Origin: Oenanthe sinensis
Lineage: Eukaryota; Streptophyta; Magnoliopsida; Apiales; Apiaceae
Length of the DNA stretch: 64,000 bases
Direction of reading: 5' to 3'
NCBI GenBank assembly: GCA_028671895.1
Contig: CM053807.1
Span: forward strand, 52,133,903 to 52,197,902
Shown: positions 22,095 to 34,525 of the stretch, in pieces
Numbering within the stretch: the stretch's first letter is position 1
How the letters are laid out: every line of letters starts with the position of its first letter
The notes under the pieces: generated by a model
What the model was told of the DNA's origin: nothing
Seen by the model: the letters and a program-made list of their open reading frames with translations, nothing else
Database searches by the model: none
Position numbers and translations under genes: made by a program

Positions 22095-22169
<75 letters not shown>
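22095..22169. repeat. (TA)37 microsatellite just upstream of the HMA start codon
   Basis: An uninterrupted 75-bp TA run begins about 70 bp upstream of the preferred ATG (22026). It would lie in the 5' leader or core promoter. Tracts of this length are usually polymorphic in length. It also produces a spurious upstream reading frame (a Tyr-Ile repeat) fused to exon 1, which is not a signal peptide. Confidence 0.95.
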
Positions 22170-22180
<11 letters not shown>

Positions 22181-22311
22181 GATTTTATTACAAATATATA
22201 TATCGAAACACCTAGCTACCTACTTATAAGCAAATCAAGAAAGTATCGTACGTAGTGTAATATCCTATATGCAATAAGCGTACAAACATATCTATATACT
22301 ATATATATATA

Positions 22312-24386
22312 CAGGGGCGGACCTTGGGCTGGGCTAAGGTTGGCTCCAGCCCGGGTCAAAATTTCTGAGTCCATTTAACATATAAACTTAATTAAAGTCC
22401 AGCCCTGGTGAAAAATATAATCAGTCCTGTTTATATATATAACTTAATCCTACAGCCCATATCTTAAAAGCAATCCAACCCAATATATATTAATACGTGT
22501 ACGGTATGTCCATCACAATTCACACGCTGTTGACAATTTTTTTTTTTTTTGATGTTGCTCTGCTGCTGTTGCTATGCTACTGTTGCTCTGCTGCTGTTGC
22601 TATACTACTGTTGCTCTGCTTTTGTCAACGTGGAAAAAGAAAAATAAATTTTGTTTTTATATGGAGAGAATAATATTTGTGATTTTTATTTAGAGATGTA
22701 TTTTATTAGGTGATTAGAGTCGAAAAGGATAATGAATTTTGTTTAAAAATATATTTAAGTTACGAGATTAATATTTAAAAATAAGTCTAATATTTAATAA
22801 CTATTCGATTCAAATATCGAATAATGACGAACTACTAAACTTTTAATATTTCAGTTTTAATAATAATTCTTTTAATATTTCAGTTTTAATAATATAATAT
22901 AGATATTGCTCAAACAGTAAATTTAAGAAGTTGTTTTAGCTTTATAAAACTCAGAACTAAATTGAAAATGTAGTACTTCTGATTATATTGACAATGTAGT
23001 ACTTTTGATTTTTAATAATTGACTTGTATTAAATGCATTTTTCATAACTTATATTGACCAATAATTTCAGTAATTAATATTGATTTTTATTAAAATTAAT
23101 ATACATATATACACACACATTCAAAATAAAAATGTAAGTGAAAATTAATACAATTAATAATATAATAATATTTTAATACTTAAATTTTTAAAACAGATAT
23201 TCAATTAAGCTATGAAAATAATCGAAAACATAATAATAATTATAAAAGAATTATTTGAAAGAGCAAAAATGAATGTGAATCAGGAAAAAAAGTATATAAA
23301 ATATATAATTAAAAAAAACCGTGCGATAACAGCTAGAAAATGCACTTCACTGGAGTGGATCCAAGTCCCTGCCCGCGTTAGAAAAGTTAAGTTCAAAAAC
23401 TCATTAAGCAAAGAAACAGCCAAAAGACCAAGCCTCCAAGTACAAATGTACATACTCACTCTAGTATTACATACAACTGATTCACTGACTTGTTCTGCTT
23501 TAGATCATTTCATGCATACATATAAATAATCTCTGTTTCTCCTTAATTTATACAACAAAGCTCATTAGCAACATTATATACCGGACATAACTAGAAACAA
23601 GGAGCAAAAGACTCTTTCAGCTATTTAAACACATAGGGTGTTTGAATTCAAGTATATATTTTTTGTTGGAGTTTTATATAACCCCAACTAAAGATTATAG
23701 GACCTTTAGTTGATAAGGCTCTTTCTAAAATTTAAAGAAAGATGTCGCAATTCATGAGATTGAGTGTTTGGTGCCTCCACTCTAATGGGTATGGCACTTC
23801 CAAGCTATCTCTTATGGTGCCTCCATCAATATTGTTGAATCCATTAATTATACAACTTAAGTAGTAGAAGATTTAGTTTGAGCCTTAACAGAATGTTGTA
23901 AAGCTATATTTTTACACTTCCCACATCAAGAAGATGTGGAAACTAAAGACTCAATCAGTTACTTAAAGAAAGTTCCTCCCGCACCAAACTCGAGATATAA
24001 GGCCTTCTTTGAAAGCTCCTTCCAAAATTTAAAGATAGGCGTCGCCAAGACTTCATGAAGATAACATTGGTGTCGCCAAGAAATATATAAAAGCACACAT
24101 ACATGTTCATAGTAACACATATTTCACAACATACAAATATCATTTGGGTTAAAAATTTTGAAACAATATTTCTGTAATTCCCACATCGAAAAGAAGTGGA
24201 AACAAAAGACTCAAAACATCTATTTAAGCTCACCAGGTTACTCCTATATGTAGTAATCTGAGTTTCAGCATGAGCTTTCTAGAAGGGTACCATTATACGA
24301 GTTTCAGCATGAAACTTCTCTAGGCGAATGGGTTTGCTGAGTTTGCTCCAGCCCGGGCAGAAAAAAAAATCCTGGGTCCGCCCCTG
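22312..24386. mobile_element. Non-autonomous hAT element (TIR CAGGGGCGGACC)
   Basis: This 2,075-bp element starts CAGGGGCGGACC and ends GGTCCGCCCCTG, with GCTCCAGCCCGGG also shared near both ends. It is flanked by TATATATA on both sides (22304-22311, 24387-24394), consistent with an 8-bp hAT duplication, although the AT-repeat context weakens that test. No transposase is recognisable and short frames inside look random. Internally there is a CTG-rich tandem repeat (22553-22626) and two diverged direct repeats of about 260-280 bp (about 23700-23970 and 23985-24240). It ends 286 bp upstream of the HMA start codon. Confidence 0.85.
22553..22626. repeat. TGTTGCTCTGCTGC tandem repeat within the hAT element
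   Basis: About four degenerate units of 14-18 bp based on TGTTGCTCTGCTGC and TGTTGCTATGCTAC. Non-coding context. Confidence 0.75.
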
Positions 24387-26279
24387 TATATATATATATA
24401 TATGATTAATCGATCAGCTGGATAAATGATTCATTTTAGAAGAAGCGGCCAAACCTATATATCAAAGATTATACAGTTTACAAGAGAAAAGATCGATCGC
24501 CCTCCTTAGCCCATGCAACTAACACATGTGTGAGATATAAGATGGGATGTACCATATATATACACCCACCACGCCTAGTAAAGAATGACAACAAATTTTA
24601 ATATTTTATTCGCCATAATTAATATTTTATCATGCATTTTTTCAATTTCATTTTCTTTTTTTATTTTAATTAAACAAAACTTTATGCTTGTCGATTAGCT
24701 ATTATTATATATTAAATGACAACATATGAGAAAGTTTGTTAATAAAATACCCTAAAATTATTAGTATATCCCCGTTTAATAAAAAATATATTTTTAATTA
24801 TTAACTAGGTCTAAAAATCATTTATTTTTTCTAAAGGAGAGAATTTATTAATTAATGTTAAAAATCATTTATTTTTGCTAGACTATTATTTTTCCTAAAC
24901 CCAATAATATATTAACTACTGCTAAAAATCATTTATTTTTGCCAGACTCATCTACCAACACGACCGAGAAGGTTTGAGAACCAATATTTTCATATATATA
25001 ATTTAAAATATTTATTAAATTATAATGTCTTTTAATTCTATTTTTAAAATTATTTTACATAAATCTTCAATTCTCGTCATTTTCAATTTTCAATTTTCAT
25101 TTTAACATCTAACTATAATATGATAATAATTTATATAATTAATATATACTTATTAATTTTCGTTATCATGTGTGAAGTTATATATTCGAGTTCTTTTATA
25201 AAATTAATTTATAATATCACATGTATATTTCTTTTGATTAATTTTTTTATTAAGTATGATGTTAATTATTATATTTCATATTTTTATATAATTATATTTC
25301 TTATCTTATTTGAATTAATTGAATAGTACTATATAAAATATAATATTAAAATTTGATCGGGTATAAATAACCTATTGTATATAATTTTTAATATATTTAT
25401 TTGATCATGTTTTTAGTCCATTCAAACCCATTTCGGGTTGAAAATTTCAATACCTAATCAACTAAAAAATATTTATTTTGATCAAAAAATTATTAAAAAT
25501 TTTAATTTTATAAAATAATTTATATATAATATATAATAATAAACTTATTTGATGACATGTGAACTAAAATTATTTAAATAATATGTATATATATAATTGT
25601 ATAATGTAAATGTATATATTATAATATATATTTATATATAATTTTGGGTCAGAATTTGAAAATGACCCAATTTTTTCGATATATATTTATACTCAATTCG
25701 AACGAAACTCAAAACTTTAAATTTAATTTGTATTTTTTGATGTTGGGTTTTGGGTGGTGACAAATTTTATCTCCGAGTATTCGATTGGGTGCGTGAGGAT
25801 TTAGAAATAAATTTGATGATTGAAAATATAAAAATTTTAGATGTATATTTATCAAAATAAATTAATATTTCTATATTATATTATTAAATTCTAAAAATTT
25901 GGTAGTGTCGGTAGGGTAGTTGTGATTAATTATTGGAATTAATTTTTAAACATTAATTTCGTAATTAAATAAATAAATAAATATATATATATATATATAT
26001 ACAAAATTCGCAACATTATTCACTTAAAATACAAATAAAATGTATATAAGCAATATTTATAAACATAACATTTTAAATTATTATAATAAAAATAAAAATA
26101 AATTTAAATTATATACATAAAATATTAGAAAAAATGTGAGACATGCATCACACGAGATATAAATTAATATAATTAATTTTAAAATAATTAAATTTTAATT
26201 CAAATTTATATTATTTATTAGTCTTTTTAAGTATAAAATATTTATGTCAAATTTGACGTAATTTTTTTTGGTTATTTAA
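24387..26279. other. AT-rich intergenic DNA, no gene seen
   Basis: This is 1.9 kb of very AT-rich sequence between the hAT element and the Copia B1 insertion. It holds TA runs (24387-24403, 25981-26000) and three loose copies of AAAAATCATTTATTTTT (near 24813, 24859 and 24924). The frame at 25120-25326 is Ile/Tyr-rich and reflects base composition only. The last five bases, TTTAA (26275-26279), are the target duplication of B1. Confidence 0.6.
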
Positions 26280-26657
26280 TGTTACCCAGATAATCAAGCT
26301 ATTACAGAAGGGGGTTGAATGTAATAGTACCAGTAAATTGAATATGAACACAAGTATGTAACAGATGAACACTGTTTTGTATTAAAGATAATGAATATGT
26401 TACAAAACTCTCTCAAGAAGTTCTTTGTTCTCAAGAGCTGCTAGGTTATAAGAATATTGCTTGAATGAATTTATTATTTAATTATAACCTATCTTTGTGT
26501 TTATAATCTCTGATAGAGCATTCTCTGTTAGAGTAAACTCTGATTGAGTATTCTCTGATAGAGTAAACTCTGACCGATAGCTTCCTCAAACTCTGATGAC
26601 ATCAGCATAAACTCTGTTTGGTTATTCTCTGACAACATCGTTATTTATTTCCTAACA
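26280..26657 (-). repeat. 3' LTR of Copia B1, with a 164-bp internal deletion
   Basis: It is 378 bp against 542 bp for the 5' LTR. The missing block lies between GTTTATA and ATCTCTG (around 26505). In the full copy the block is bordered by ATA on both sides, a 3-base microhomology typical of small illegitimate-recombination deletions. The U3 part keeps the CAGAGTTT/ACTCTGA motif run (26510-26640). Confidence 0.93.
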
Positions 26658-26672
26658 ATCTCCCCCAATTTA
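26658..26672 (-). other. Polypurine tract of Copia B1
   Basis: The minus strand reads AAATTGGGGGAGAT directly before the 3' LTR, as in family A. Confidence 0.85.
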
Positions 26673-26757
26673 TGTTTTGTGAAGTAAAACATAAATTTTA
26701 CTTATGATGTCAGAAATATGAGGACAAATGCATCAGAGTTTGTTTTTCCTTTAAGAC

Positions 26758-28193
26758 TTAGATTTTTCTGTATGAGAAGTCTTCTTTCAGAAATTGATTC
26801 AGTAGTTTTTCTTCAGCATTTTTCAACAAATCAACAAGTTTCTCCTTCAATTCCTTCATTTGCTCAGAAGAATCATCTATTTGAATTATAGCAGCCCTTA
26901 GAGCATAAATCGATGACCTATTCATTCTTTCATCCAAGGCAATGCAGCAGGCCTTCAAACCATCAGGATTTAAAATCAGTGTAGGAATCACTAACACCAT
27001 CTTGACCTTTGCATCTCCTTTTCTCATTGCTCTTTTTGTTCCATCTTCACGTAAGTATCCAGGCTCATATTCTTCAGATTTTATCATCATCAGCCTTTCA
27101 TTCTTCTTCTTCTCAGCTATCATTCCTTCAAGAATTTTCCTCCACCTAGAAGTTGCTTCATTTACATCATTGAGTAGATAAAGAACATATTCAAGTTCTT
27201 TAGATGCTTTATCAATCAGATTTTCTTCAGCAATCTTCAAAACTCTCCCATCTCCAAAAAAATATAGAAGCTTCTCCTTGGTTTGATCTTCATCAAAGAT
27301 GTCTTTTACTATGTTGACAGATACCAATTTATCAAGATGCTCTTGTTTCAAATCTTCCTCAGGCTTGTGTTTTAAAGAGAAAGGATCACTGAAAATATTG
27401 GCTTCACCTCTGTAGATTTTGGCTTTAGGATCACCAATACCACCCTTGTTTTTACCAAGTCTGGCATTGAGAGTCAGATTTTCAGTTTTAGTCCACAGAA
27501 GATCAGACTTCTTCTTTCTGATCAATGCTTGTTGTTGTTCTTCTTCTTCAACATCAAAACTAGATCCACCTGGTAGAAATGTTGTTCCTTGCACAGTGAG
27601 AGGTGTTTTTGGTTTAGTTGGAGTCTTTTGCTGAATTGTAGTTGACCTTGTTTGGATTGTAGAAGTTGGTTTTGCTTGAATGATTGGCTTTTGAATTTCA
27701 ATAGGCTTTGTTTTAACTTCAATAGATTTTGCTTGAACTTCAACAGATTTTTCTTGAGAAGTTTTCTTCTTTTGAACTGAAACCTTTCTTTTTCTTATAC
27801 TTCTTTTCTTCTGGACTTGAGCATTGTTAGTACCAAATTTCTTCAGTTCTTCTTCCACAGCAACTGGATCCATTCCTGGATTTTCTTCTTCAAAAAGTTG
27901 TTTTGCCAGTTCTGCATCTTTCAGATTTTGTTCTTGAATCTTCTCAGGCTTTTCTGCTTCTTCAAGTTTCTTTGGAAATTCCAAGTCAGCTTCCATCAGA
28001 GTTTGCTTTTTATCAGAGATTACCTTCTTGTCAGATTTTGTTTTCATCAGAGTTTGAGAGGTTGACAGAGTTTGTTGCTTCAGAGTTTGCTTCCCATCCT
28101 TATGACTCCCTTGATCTTCATCATCAGGTTTGTCAGATTTTTGTATAGCATCCTCCTTGCATTTGTCAGTAATCTTCTCCCCCTTTCTGACAT
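26758..28193 (-). pseudogene. aORF of Copia B1, C-terminal fragment
   Basis: This is the last 478 codons of the B1 additional ORF, cut off from the rest by Copia C at codons matching GNDV/RKGEK in copy B2 (61547-63082). It is Lys/Glu/Gln-rich at first, then a well-conserved C-terminal domain (ARLGKNKGGIGDPKAKIYRG, LLYLLNDVNEATSRWRKILEG, MVLVIPTLILNPDG). The frame itself is open to the stop at 26758. Reading upstream of 28193 enters the C LTR, so the apparent N terminus there is an artefact. Similarity to B2 across the last 300 residues is high by eye, so this domain was under constraint. Function unknown. Confidence 0.85.
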
Positions 28194-29439
28194 TGTTAGG
28201 TCCAAAATCATCATAGAAGGGGGGGGGTTGAATATGATGTGGTAGATTTATCATTTAATTGCGGATTAAGTGTTTGTGTTCTTGAGATATAAAAATGACA
28301 GTTAATGAAACACAACGATTCGGGGAAATAACAATGTATTATTAAATCCCTGAGGTGCTACACTTCTAATCAAATGATTAGCTTCAATGGGTTCAATCAC
28401 AATCACAATGGAAATACAGTTAGGTGAGATTAATGTTCAGCTTTAATGGTGATCCCGTCTGTATCTCTTTTTGTTGAGGATGAATGAATTGCTACTGTCC
28501 ATATTGATTTAACCCATATATAAATTGTAGACTTTTTGGAAAATTGAATTCCACAAAGTTTAAGTCCTTTGTTGCGCTTCAAGAGTGCTAGAGGTGTGTA
28601 GGCGCCAAAAACATGTTTTGTTGCGCCTTGTAAACTTTGTTGCGCCTTAGTTTCATCTTTGTTGCGCCTTTACACTGTCTTCACTGTGTAGGCGCCACTT
28701 AATGTTTGTTGCACCTCCAAGATGTGCCTTTGCCTTCAATTTAATTCCAAGTAGCATTTTGTTGCGCCTGCACACTAGTTGCAGTGTGTAGGCGCCACAA
28801 AATCATCCATCTAACTTTTGTTGCGCCTTTGACTTGGATAAAATGCTACAACAAGTTTTGTTGCGCCTAAGTAAAGATTGTTGTTCTTCACACTAGGTTC
28901 CTCCTTTGTAGGCACCACCAAATGTAGTTTCACTTGCTTTAATAACTATCTTCAATTCTTGAAGTAACAACTACTTGGATTTCACTCTTCTGGCTTGATC
29001 AGCTGATTTTCTTCTAATTAATCAGGTCAATTCTTTTCTTGATGTGCTGACGCTTAGTGCACTGGTCTGGTTCACAAACGACTAACACTGAATTGAATTC
29101 CCTTGATTCCTGTTATGTTTCAGCTGATTAACTTTGGACTGTTTCATTGCTTCTGATCACTAAAATCCTTTGACAGCTATACTTAAATCATTGCACTGTC
29201 TTTAGACTGAAATCTACTGAACACTTATTCGTTGCTGAGGCCTGAACATAGTAATGAACTTCTCTCGCTGTCATTCAGTAAACTTTACATCTTGATTGCT
29301 CTGCAGTGATGTATGTATTATTTCTGTTTGCATGTCCTTCTGGATTTCTGTGCTGCATATTAGTATTATTTATCTGTCTTTGTTTCTTAGTTGAGTTATT
29401 GTTATCACTATTACATACTACGTTACATTATGCCTTAAA
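28194..29439 (-). repeat. 3' LTR of Copia C (1,246 bp)
   Basis: It begins in sense orientation at 29439. The terminal base pair is mutated (TTAAA instead of the TTACA seen at 41730). A TATA-like box (TTTATATATGG in sense) lies at 28512-28522. Upstream of it, at 28550-28920, U3 has repeated TTTTGTTGCGCCT and GTGTAGGCGCCAC, including a 32-bp hairpin at 28664-28695. It is 19 bp shorter than the 5' LTR: it lacks a 21-bp segment and has two extra G in a G run. Confidence 0.95.
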
Positions 29440-29453
29440 ATCTCCCCCTATTT
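29440..29453 (-). other. Polypurine tract of Copia C
   Basis: The minus strand reads AAATAGGGGGAGATT next to the 3' LTR. Confidence 0.85.
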
Positions 29454-29629
29454 GTTTGTTAGAGTTTGACAAGCAAATCCTGTGAGAGGATAACTCAACT
29501 GATACTTACAAGAAAAAGTAAAGTGCAGAAAGACAGTAAATAATATTAAATACATTCTGGATTAGATTTTTCATTTCCAGATTTCTTGTGTACAATAGAA
29601 GTTTGTTCCTCTAGCCTGAACAGATAATT

Positions 29630-32600
29630 CTATGATCTTCTTCTTCTTTGTACAGAGTCTTGCCTGTGTTTAGATCTTGTTTCAGAGTAATGCTTTCTTA
29701 GCTCTTCTTCCTTTTCTTCTAACCTTGTCTTCACTAAGTCTCTATCTTCCACTTCAAGAGTGTTGACAAGAGATGGATCTTCTAACTTCTTCAGAATCTC
29801 AGTGAGAAACGCCGTTGAATTTATCTTGGAGATTGACTCGAAGGCCAGAGATTGTCTCTTTGAAAACACGAACACTGTTATTCTTTTTGGAAAGCCTTTA
29901 ACTCTGTCAGTGTCATGCATCGACTCTTCTGCCAGTTTCTCCCTTAGAACATCTTCAATCATCCTCAAAGCCTTCTTGTCTGATTTGACAGTGGATCTCT
30001 TTACCCTTGAAAAGACTTTTCGGATTGTTTCAGAATTGTTTCTCCTTAATCTTGATAAATCCTTCTTCTTATCTACTCCATTCTTCTTGAATATGAAGTA
30101 TTTTGTTCCATTTGGCTCTGTCTGAATACAAGGTTCAGAATCTTTTATGGTTTCAAGTACTTCTGTGCTATCCTCTCTTCTTACAAACACTGGTTCTTGA
30201 TAGTATTTGGTCGTTTCCATTAGGTATCTTCCTGATGTTTTAATTGCTCTGTTCAGTCTGAATGCATAGATCAACTCAGCAGCATATAAATCTTCTTGAG
30301 TTCTGTTCTTTTTGCTTCTGAGTCTCCCTTCTACATACCGCATGAACATTTCATGGCTTGAATCCAGACATTCATCTGTCAACGTTAAGTTGTGAAGAGT
30401 TGTTGCTTTGTAGTACTTGACCACCGGAGGCTTCTCAAATGCTTCGACACCGATCTCTATTATTTTCTTCTCAAGGATCTCTCAGTATCTCATTTGTTTT
30501 GTTCCCTCCAAAGATGACTTTCCTCTTTAGCACATATAACTCCACTATGTTCATCTTTTCGAAGCTCTTTGTTGACAGAATCCTCGATCCCAGTGATGTT
30601 GAATTGATGTACATTTTCCAACCGGATTTTAAGGCACTTACGGACACGCTTGTTATTTCATCTGAAAGCATAGCATAAAACTCATGAACATCTTCATAAT
30701 TTTCTTTCAGGGTTCTGAAAAGGTCAAGGACTTCTCTGTCTTTCTTTTAAGTTAATGTCAACTCTTTCTTTTTGAGCAGATTCCTTGCTTCATCCCAATC
30801 AGGACCAACTTTTGATTCAATGTCCTTCATTCTATTCCTTCTTTCAAGTGCATGTTGGACTCTTTTCCATTTTCTCTTCATTAATTCTTGAGCTTGATCT
30901 ATGTCTTGAGTAATAACTTCATCTATACCAACTAGAAGACAGTCATTATCAAAAGCATCTTCTTCAACAAACTCTTCCTCAGCATCTATTCCAGCAGCCT
31001 TTGCTGTTTCCTCTATTTCATTCTCAGTTGGAATCTCCATTGGCACATAGGGTTCACGAATTTCTCCTTCTTCAAGTTGCCTCGCTCTAGGCCTATAAAA
31101 GAAATCTGTCTCCCCCTGAGCTGTATATTCCAATATCATTTCAGCTCCAACTTCTTTTTCTTTTTCTTGTACTCTTCTCTCCCCCTCAGTTGGGTTATCC
31201 TCCCTGCTGATAGGAGTAATCTGAGCTGTTGAAGTTGATTGAGTAGAAATAGGAACTTTCTGAGCTAGCAGTTGTTTAACAAAATCTTTGATTTTTTTCA
31301 TTTCCGTGTTCTGCTGCTCCTGCACCTCCAAGATCTTTCTTAAAGAATAGTGAATTTCAGTTACCTGGGCCTCCAGATTTAGAATCCTTTGGCTATGTGC
31401 AGTGTGTGCTATGTGTGGGGTGTTTATTTAGGTAGTGGGTGTCTCACTCCTTACTGTTTCTATGTTTTCACGACCCTCAACACTCACACTCGGGAATTCA
31501 GGGTCAGAGAACATAAAATCACCAAGGTCAAGTGTTTCACTCAATTCCATAAAAGCACTGCGATCTTCTGTACCTGCATTAAAATCCTTATCCCTTCTAT
31601 GGGTAGGTTGCCTCTCCGCCGGACCACTTTGGGTGGGGAGAACTCCTTTTTCAGGAACTGGGGGTTTGAGACCCATTGTGGTCACCACTATGGATTCTGT
31701 AATAATTGGAAGAGTTGAAGAATCCGTGATGCCAGCTGAAGCCATTGAAGGCCTTACCTGCTCAGAGACACCCTGAACAGGTTCTACTACCGACGCAGCA
31801 GATGCTCTATTAATAGAGTCCACATCCCTTCTATGGGTGTGTTGTCCCTCTATCTGACCTGTAAAGGTGGGAAGGACCTCCGTTGTAGGAGCTGGACTTG
31901 GAATTTCCAGGGGGGTCACCACCTCAGGCAATGTAATGATTGACAAATAAGAGCCTGTGATGCCCCGCGAAGCCTGTGAAGGCATTTCCACTTGAAGTGG
32001 TGATGCTGCTGACGCAGCTACTTCTTGAATGGTGACCTCTTCCCTTCTATGGGAGAGTTGCCTTTCCACTTCACCCACTTGGGGAGGGAAAACATCCTGA
32101 TTAGGATCTGGAGATGTTAAGTCCAGGGGGGTCACCACATTTGACAATGTAATGAATGGATCGTGAGAGTCAGTGATGCCCCCAACTGTCTGTGAAGACA
32201 AGTTCTGAATTGGATCAACCAAAACAGTACTAGCTACTGAAGTAGCAGATATTGTTACAATCTCTGTTTCTGTTCCCGTACCTTTCAGGATTTTATCAAT
32301 TTCAGAATTAAGATCACGAAGGAAAAGAAAAGTTTCAGAGATTGGAGAATCAGGTTCCTGGCTCACAGTTGCCCTAGGTTTAAAATACATTTTACATCAT
32401 TTTCGAGAGGGCAGAGCTGTAGGGGATATTTCAATAATTTCCTGATTCGGTAGGGACTCCTTTTCATCTACATCAATGGTTCTTTTTCTTGTGTTGGGAG
32501 ATGAAGGGAGTGTTTGTTGATCTCTGGCAGTGGTTAGAACTGGTTGGTCTTGACCAAGTTCATTGCCAGCTTCTATGGCCACTGAGGGCTCTTGTGTGTG

Positions 32601-33845
32601 CATTGCCGTTTCAGGCTCAGTAGGAGATAGTGTGACAAAATTTTCTGTTAGAAAAGCAGAAAAGTCAAAGTCAAGAAGGGTACCTTCATCCACCTGTTCA
32701 TCATCAATGATAGGAATGTACACCTCTTTGGTTTGATCTTCTTCCACTATGTCCTCAATATTGTCCTCCTCTGTTGGATTTTCAGGGATATTCATTTCTT
32801 CTTCTTCTTGAATTGGTTCTTCCTCTTGTTCAGAACCAACTTCTTCCATACTTTCATCTTCTTTTTCATTGCCTGGTCCACTCTCGGATGCTTCTTTGTT
32901 TCCTGAATCAATTGATGTTTCAGCTTCATTCTCCTTTTGAGATGATTGTTCTTCTGAATTTACATGAGCTGATTCATCAGTTTCAGATACATGGTCTTCT
33001 TCAGAGGTTGACTCTCTTTCTGCCTCAGATGCAGCTTCTTCTTCATCAACCTGTCTAAGAAGATCAAGGTAATCTCTAATAAGATCAGTCAGTGGAGCAG
33101 GAGTATACCTGTTGGGATAATCAACCTCATTCCTTAGTCTTAAGATTGTCTTCATCTGAAGAGAGGGTGACTCTTCCAACTCACTGTTCTGAAAGGATTG
33201 GAGTTGATCAGCAGTCAGCACTTGGTTCAGCACCAGCTGTAGAAATCTTGGATACAGACAGAAATTCTCCATTTTTGCCTGATTATATAGGATCTCCTTC
33301 ATGATCATCTTCCCAAAATTGATTCTTGATCCAGAAGCCACTGCATATCCAATCACCTTGTTGAAATTTGTAATTCCATGGAAGCCCCCTGTCTTTGGTG
33401 CAAAGCAATGTGACAGGATGTTGAAAAACAAATTCCATTCCTTGGGTAGGTGATTCTTGTAAATCTTCTTTGGAAGATTATTGTTTTCTCTGGTGCAGTG
33501 TAGGAACATGAAGAAATTGTTCAAATCTGCTTGAGATGGATCATCTGCAAAATCTTCAGTTGGCAAATGAAGTGCCTGGTTTATGTCATTCTCTGTTATT
33601 CGCACTTTTTGCCACTTGATTGTGCAAGTGAAAGCTGATATTCCATCTGCAGATGTGTCTTTAGAAGATCTGTACACCTGTCTCAGAAGATTTCTATTTA
33701 AAGGAACGTCAGTAGTTAGTGCATAACGGACTATAGAATTTTCATTTAAGAACCTAGCCCATCTACCTAACTCCCCTGCTTCAGTCCAATTATCTGCTAC
33801 GACAGATAAATAATTAGTCTTTTTAATCTCAAAAGGACCTGCCTT
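29630..33845 (-). pseudogene. aORF of Copia C, about 1,400 codons, broken
   Basis: The frame is open with in-frame stops at 32397 (TGA), 31428 (TAA) and 30747 (TAA) and a frameshift near 30.45 kb; the last 264 codons end at 29630. Codons upstream of the first in-frame ATG (33677) still match the N-terminal domain (SVVADNWTEAGELGRWARFL region), so the true start lies near or before the A13 run at 33845, and no ATG is left there. Layout: N-terminal plant-transposon-protein-like domain (to about 33050), an acidic Glu/Ser-rich linker with repeats of QPTHRR, a short coiled coil near 31.35-31.27 kb, then a basic C-terminal part. No signal peptide or membrane segment seen. Same architecture as the A and B aORFs despite little overall identity. 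Function unknown. Confidence 0.78.
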
Positions 33846-34525
33846 TTTTTTTTTTAAATGAAAGATAATTTTTACGAATTAAAATTACTAATTAAACTTG
33901 AATTAATCAAGAATAACGGACTAAACCCTTAAAAATAAAATCACTAGAATTAATTAACAATTAAAAAGTATGAATGACTCCTAGAAATTTTAAGCACACT
34001 TTTAATTATTCTACAATTTTTAATCGATTTTAACAGTCAAGAACCCTAACCAAAACTGTTCGAATATATGCAATTGATAATCTTAAAACCTTGACCAAAT
34101 TCAATGGGACCAAATGCAAATCAAAGAACTGTTAGTGGGTCTCACAAAATTGGTCTTGGATTAAAATATGGACAAGAAATGGTTTGCTATTGATCGATTA
34201 AAACTTGTGGAAGTCTGAGTTTTTCTTGCGCCTTTAGAGTGTATATACTCTGTATGTATTAAATGAGGCGCATGAAAAGCTCTTGTTTGTATTTATAGGC
34301 GCCTGAAAACTGAACAAAATAAGCTCAAGTACTTTTGTTGCGCCTGCACAGTGCTTGCACTGTGTAGGCGCCACAAACTAACTTAGCGCAACAACCTGCT
34401 AGTTAGTTTTTGTTGTGCCTTCACAGTGTATTCACTGTGTAGGCGCCACAAAGTACTCTTACGCCACTACAAAATCTTCTTAAGAGTTTTGTTCCGCCTT
34501 TACAGTGGATACACTGTGTAACTTA
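33846..34525 (-). promoter_or_regulatory. pol-aORF spacer of Copia C with GCGCC hairpins and TATAAATA box
   Basis: No gene is seen. Between 34225 and 34515 the spacer repeats the U3 motif of this family: TTGCGCCT and GTGTAGGCGCCAC, including two near-perfect 32-bp hairpins (34340-34371 and 34415-34446). In element sense these are followed by TATAAATA (34297-34290), about 450 bp before the start of the aORF reading frame. The remainder (33846-34200) is AT-rich leader-like sequence. By position this looks like an internal promoter. Inferred. Confidence 0.55.

Noticed and set aside
21691..22176. A 161-codon frame with a long Tyr-Ile repeat that looks like a hydrophobic leader on the HMA protein.
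   Set aside because: The repeat is the TA microsatellite read as codons. Family members start near the GICC domain, and the ATG at 22026 gives the expected N terminus.
24170..24300. A U-snRNA gene after the USE/TATA pair.
   Set aside because: The sequence following the expected start does not resemble U1, U2, U4, U5 or U6.
25120..25326. Hydrophobic 68-codon frame that could be a small membrane protein.
   Set aside because: It sits in extremely AT-rich DNA. Ile/Tyr/Phe content follows from base composition and there is no homologue-like pattern.
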